DNA from: Pseudomonadota bacterium
GTDB lineage: Bacteria > Pseudomonadota > Gammaproteobacteria > Xanthomonadales > Rhodanobacteraceae
DNA length: 8,230 bases
Direction of reading: 5' to 3'
Assembly: GCA_021787175.1 (NCBI GenBank)
Contig: JAJYMF010000330.1
Span: 1 to 8,230 of the forward strand
Under the pieces are notes generated by a model, which was given only the letters and a program-made list of their open reading frames with translations, had not been told where the DNA came from and did no database searches. The translations under genes and the position numbers were made by a program. Shown here piece by piece: positions 6,512 through 8,230 of this stretch (position 1 is its first letter; every line of letters starts with the position of its first letter).

Positions 6512-8230
6512 TCAGCACTCCGGCACGGCGTTCAACTGCACGCGCGCCGCCAGCAATCGCTCGAACGCCTCGTGCGCCAGCGGCCGGCAGAACAGGTAGC
6601 CCTGCAGCTCCTCGCAGCCGAGCGCGCGCAGGAACTCGAACTGCTGCTCGGTCTCGACGCCTTCGGCGACCACGGCGCGGCCGAGGCTGTGCGCCATCGA
6701 CACGGTCGCGCGCACGATCGCCTCGTCGTCGGGATCGACGCCGATGTGGCGCACGAAGCTCTGGTCGATCTTGATGCGGTCGGCGGGAAACCGGCGCAGA
6801 TAGTCGAGCGAGGCCTGGCCGGTGCCGAAGTCATCGATGGCGATGCGGCAGCCGAGCGCGCGCAGTGCCTGCAGCGCCTCGGGCAGGCCGCCGGCGGATT
6901 TCAGGCTGACGCTCTCGGTGACTTCGAGTTCGAGCAGGCCGGGCTCGATGCCGCTTTCGGCCAGCACCGTGCGCACGCTGTCGACCAGCCCGGGATGGCG
7001 CAGTTGCAGCGCCGACAGATTGACGCCGACGCGCAGGCCCAGGCCGAAGCGGCGCTGCCAGCGCACCGCATCCTCGCAGGCGCGGCGCAGCACCCACTCG
7101 CCGATCGGCAGGATCAGGCCGGTCTCCTCGGCCAGCGGGATGAAGAACGCCGGACTGATCATGCCGAGCTCGGGATGCTCCCAGCGGATCAGCGCCTCCA
7201 TGCCGACGATGTCCTCGCTGGCGGCGTCCACCTGCGGCTGATAGTGCAGACGCAGCTCGCCGTTGCGCTCGGCCTGGCGCAGGCGTCCCTCCAGCGCGAC
7301 GCGCTGGCGGTGCGCCTCCTGCGGCATCGCCACATAGGCCTGCCAGGTATTGCGGCCCAGGCCCTTGGAGCTGTACATCGCCATGTCGGCATGCTGCAGC
7401 AGCTGCTCGGCGCTGGTGGCCTCGTCGGGGTACACGCTGAGCCCGATCGACGCCGTCACCGCGATCTCGCTGCCGTCGGGCAGCGCCAGCGGCGCTTCCA
7501 TCAGCCGCACGATCTTGTCGGCGATGCGGTGGACGTCGTCGCGCTGCACGATCTGGCGCAGGATCACCGTGAACTCGTCGCCGGCGTAGCGGGCGACGGT
7601 GTCATAGGCGCGCACGCTGGCGCGCAGGCGCCGTCCGGCGGCCAGCAGCACCTGATCGCCGGTGGCGTGGCCGAGGGCGTCGTTGATGCTCTTGAAGCGG
7701 TCGAGATCGACGAACAGCACGGCGAAGCTCTCGCCGCTGCGCTCCGCCTCGAGCAGCACGTTGTGCAGGCGATCGTTGAACAGCAGCCGGTTGGGCAGGC
7801 CGGTGAGGGCGTCCTCGAGGCCGCGCGCACGGCCCTGCTCGCGGGCGCGGCGCAGGGCCAGCTCGGCGGCAAAGCGGCCCGCCGCCACGCGCAGGGTATC
7901 GGCCAGCAGCGCGTCGGCGCCGCGCGGCGTGCGCGCGCAGGCGAGCAGCGCGCCGAGGACGTTGCCGTGCGGATCGGCCAGCGGTAGGCAGGCGCAGGCC
8001 GCCGCCGCGGTCGCGGCGAGAAAACCGTCGGCCGCGGCCAGCTGGTGCGCGCCGTCGAGGTTCATCACCTCCTCGCCGGCCAGCGCCTGCGCCAGCGTCG
8101 CCTGCTGCGCGGGATCGGGCGCATCGGCCGGCGCCGGCCCGCGCTGCACGATCGCCAGCGGCAGCGCCGCGCCATCGGCAGCGGCGGCATAGACCGCCAG
8201 AAAATCTAGATCGAGGGCGTCGGCCAGCAG
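6512..8230 (-). CDS. GAF-GGDEF-EAL cyclic-di-GMP turnover protein, N-terminus outside window
   Basis: Bifunctional-type signalling protein: GGDEF domains make cyclic-di-GMP from GTP and EAL domains hydrolyse it. The frame is open from the right edge, giving 572 visible residues. Visible 1-130 look like the rest of a GAF sensory domain (DPHGNVLGALLACAR near 86-100). The GGDEF domain (139-302) has LTGLPNR, DLDRFKSINDALGH and AGDEF at 216-220 in place of GGDEF. An RxxD inhibitory site (RAYD) ends five residues before it. The EAL domain (312-562) keeps the EAL triplet at 345-347, VNLSA, the Glu of EVTES, DDFGTG, KIDQSF, AEGVE and LQGYLF, so phosphodiesterase activity is likely. AGDEF is found in some active cyclases, so the GGDEF domain may be active or may act as a GTP sensor. 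A GTG at 8149 is in frame, but the coding sequence clearly continues upstream of it (LDFLAVYAA). No specific gene name can be assigned. Confidence 0.93.
   Translation of the reverse strand: MLADALDLDFLAVYAAAADGAALPLAIVQRGPAPADAPDPAQQATLAQALAGEEVMNLDGAHQLAAADGFLAATAAAACACLPLADPHGNVLGALLACARTPRGADALLADTLRVAAGRFAAELALRRAREQGRARGLEDALTGLPNRLLFNDRLHNVLLEAERSGESFAVLFVDLDRFKSINDALGHATGDQVLLAAGRRLRASVRAYDTVARYAGDEFTVILRQIVQRDDVHRIADKIVRLMEAPLALPDGSEIAVTASIGLSVYPDEATSAEQLLQHADMAMYSSKGLGRNTWQAYVAMPQEAHRQRVALEGRLRQAERNGELRLHYQPQVDAASEDIVGMEALIRWEHPELGMISPAFFIPLAEETGLILPIGEWVLRRACEDAVRWQRRFGLGLRVGVNLSALQLRHPGLVDSVRTVLAESGIEPGLLELEVTESVSLKSAGGLPEALQALRALGCRIAIDDFGTGQASLDYLRRFPADRIKIDQSFVRHIGVDPDDEAIVRATVSMAHSLGRAVVAEGVETEQQFEFLRALGCEELQGYLFCRPLAHEAFERLLAARVQLNAVPEC

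Noticed and set aside
6455..7987. Plus-strand open frame of 510 codons opposite the GGDEF-EAL gene
   Set aside because: The opposite frame carries the full EAL and GGDEF signatures. This one has an Ala/Gln/His-rich translation without a domain.
8147..8149. GTG at 8149 as the start of the GGDEF-EAL gene
   Set aside because: The frame stays open to the window edge and the 27 upstream codons read like a GAF strand. No Shine-Dalgarno precedes the GTG.

Overview
This is an ordinary chromosomal segment from a high-GC gammaproteobacterium. The most likely home is the Xanthomonadales (Lysobacterales), a Xanthomonadaceae or Rhodanobacteraceae relative. The basis is the near-family LepA sequence, the gene order rpoE-rseA-rseB-degP/mucD-lepA-lepB, strong third-position G/C and the absence of any mobile-element signature. 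Every supported gene lies on the minus strand, so the window is read from right to left.

Layout in transcription order: (1) 8230-6512, the C-terminal 572 codons of a GAF-GGDEF-EAL cyclic-di-GMP protein whose start lies outside the window, followed at once by a strong hairpin. (2) A 195-nt gap holding the leader of rpoE. (3) 6316-4186, a tightly packed rpoE-rseA-rseB block: the sigma-E-type ECF sigma factor, its membrane anti-sigma factor and the periplasmic anti-sigma protector. The rpoE-rseA gap is 11 nt and the rseA-rseB junction is a 1-nt stop/start overlap. (4) A 192-nt gap with a good sigma-E-type promoter candidate that overlaps an 8-bp inverted repeat, then degP/mucD (3990-2584), a periplasmic trypsin-like protease with two PDZ domains. 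(5) A 122-nt gap with a 9-bp hairpin, an extended -10 element and a second 9-bp hairpin closed by a UCCG loop, then lepA (2461-668), the ribosomal GTPase EF4. (6) lepB (636 to the left edge), signal peptidase I, cut by the window edge after 212 codons.

The genes form a coherent envelope-stress and secretion neighbourhood. RseA and RseB hold the sigma factor inactive until envelope damage. The released sigma factor would then activate degP, probably from the dedicated promoter seen here as well as by read-through. LepA and LepB, physically next in line, serve translation and preprotein processing.

I did not find an undescribed system. All genes belong to known families. The observations worth checking are the non-coding structures in the three gaps, the AGDEF (not GGDEF) active-site motif, and the lack of a clear Shine-Dalgarno sequence for lepA. 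Long open frames on the plus strand are antisense shadows of GC-rich genes.
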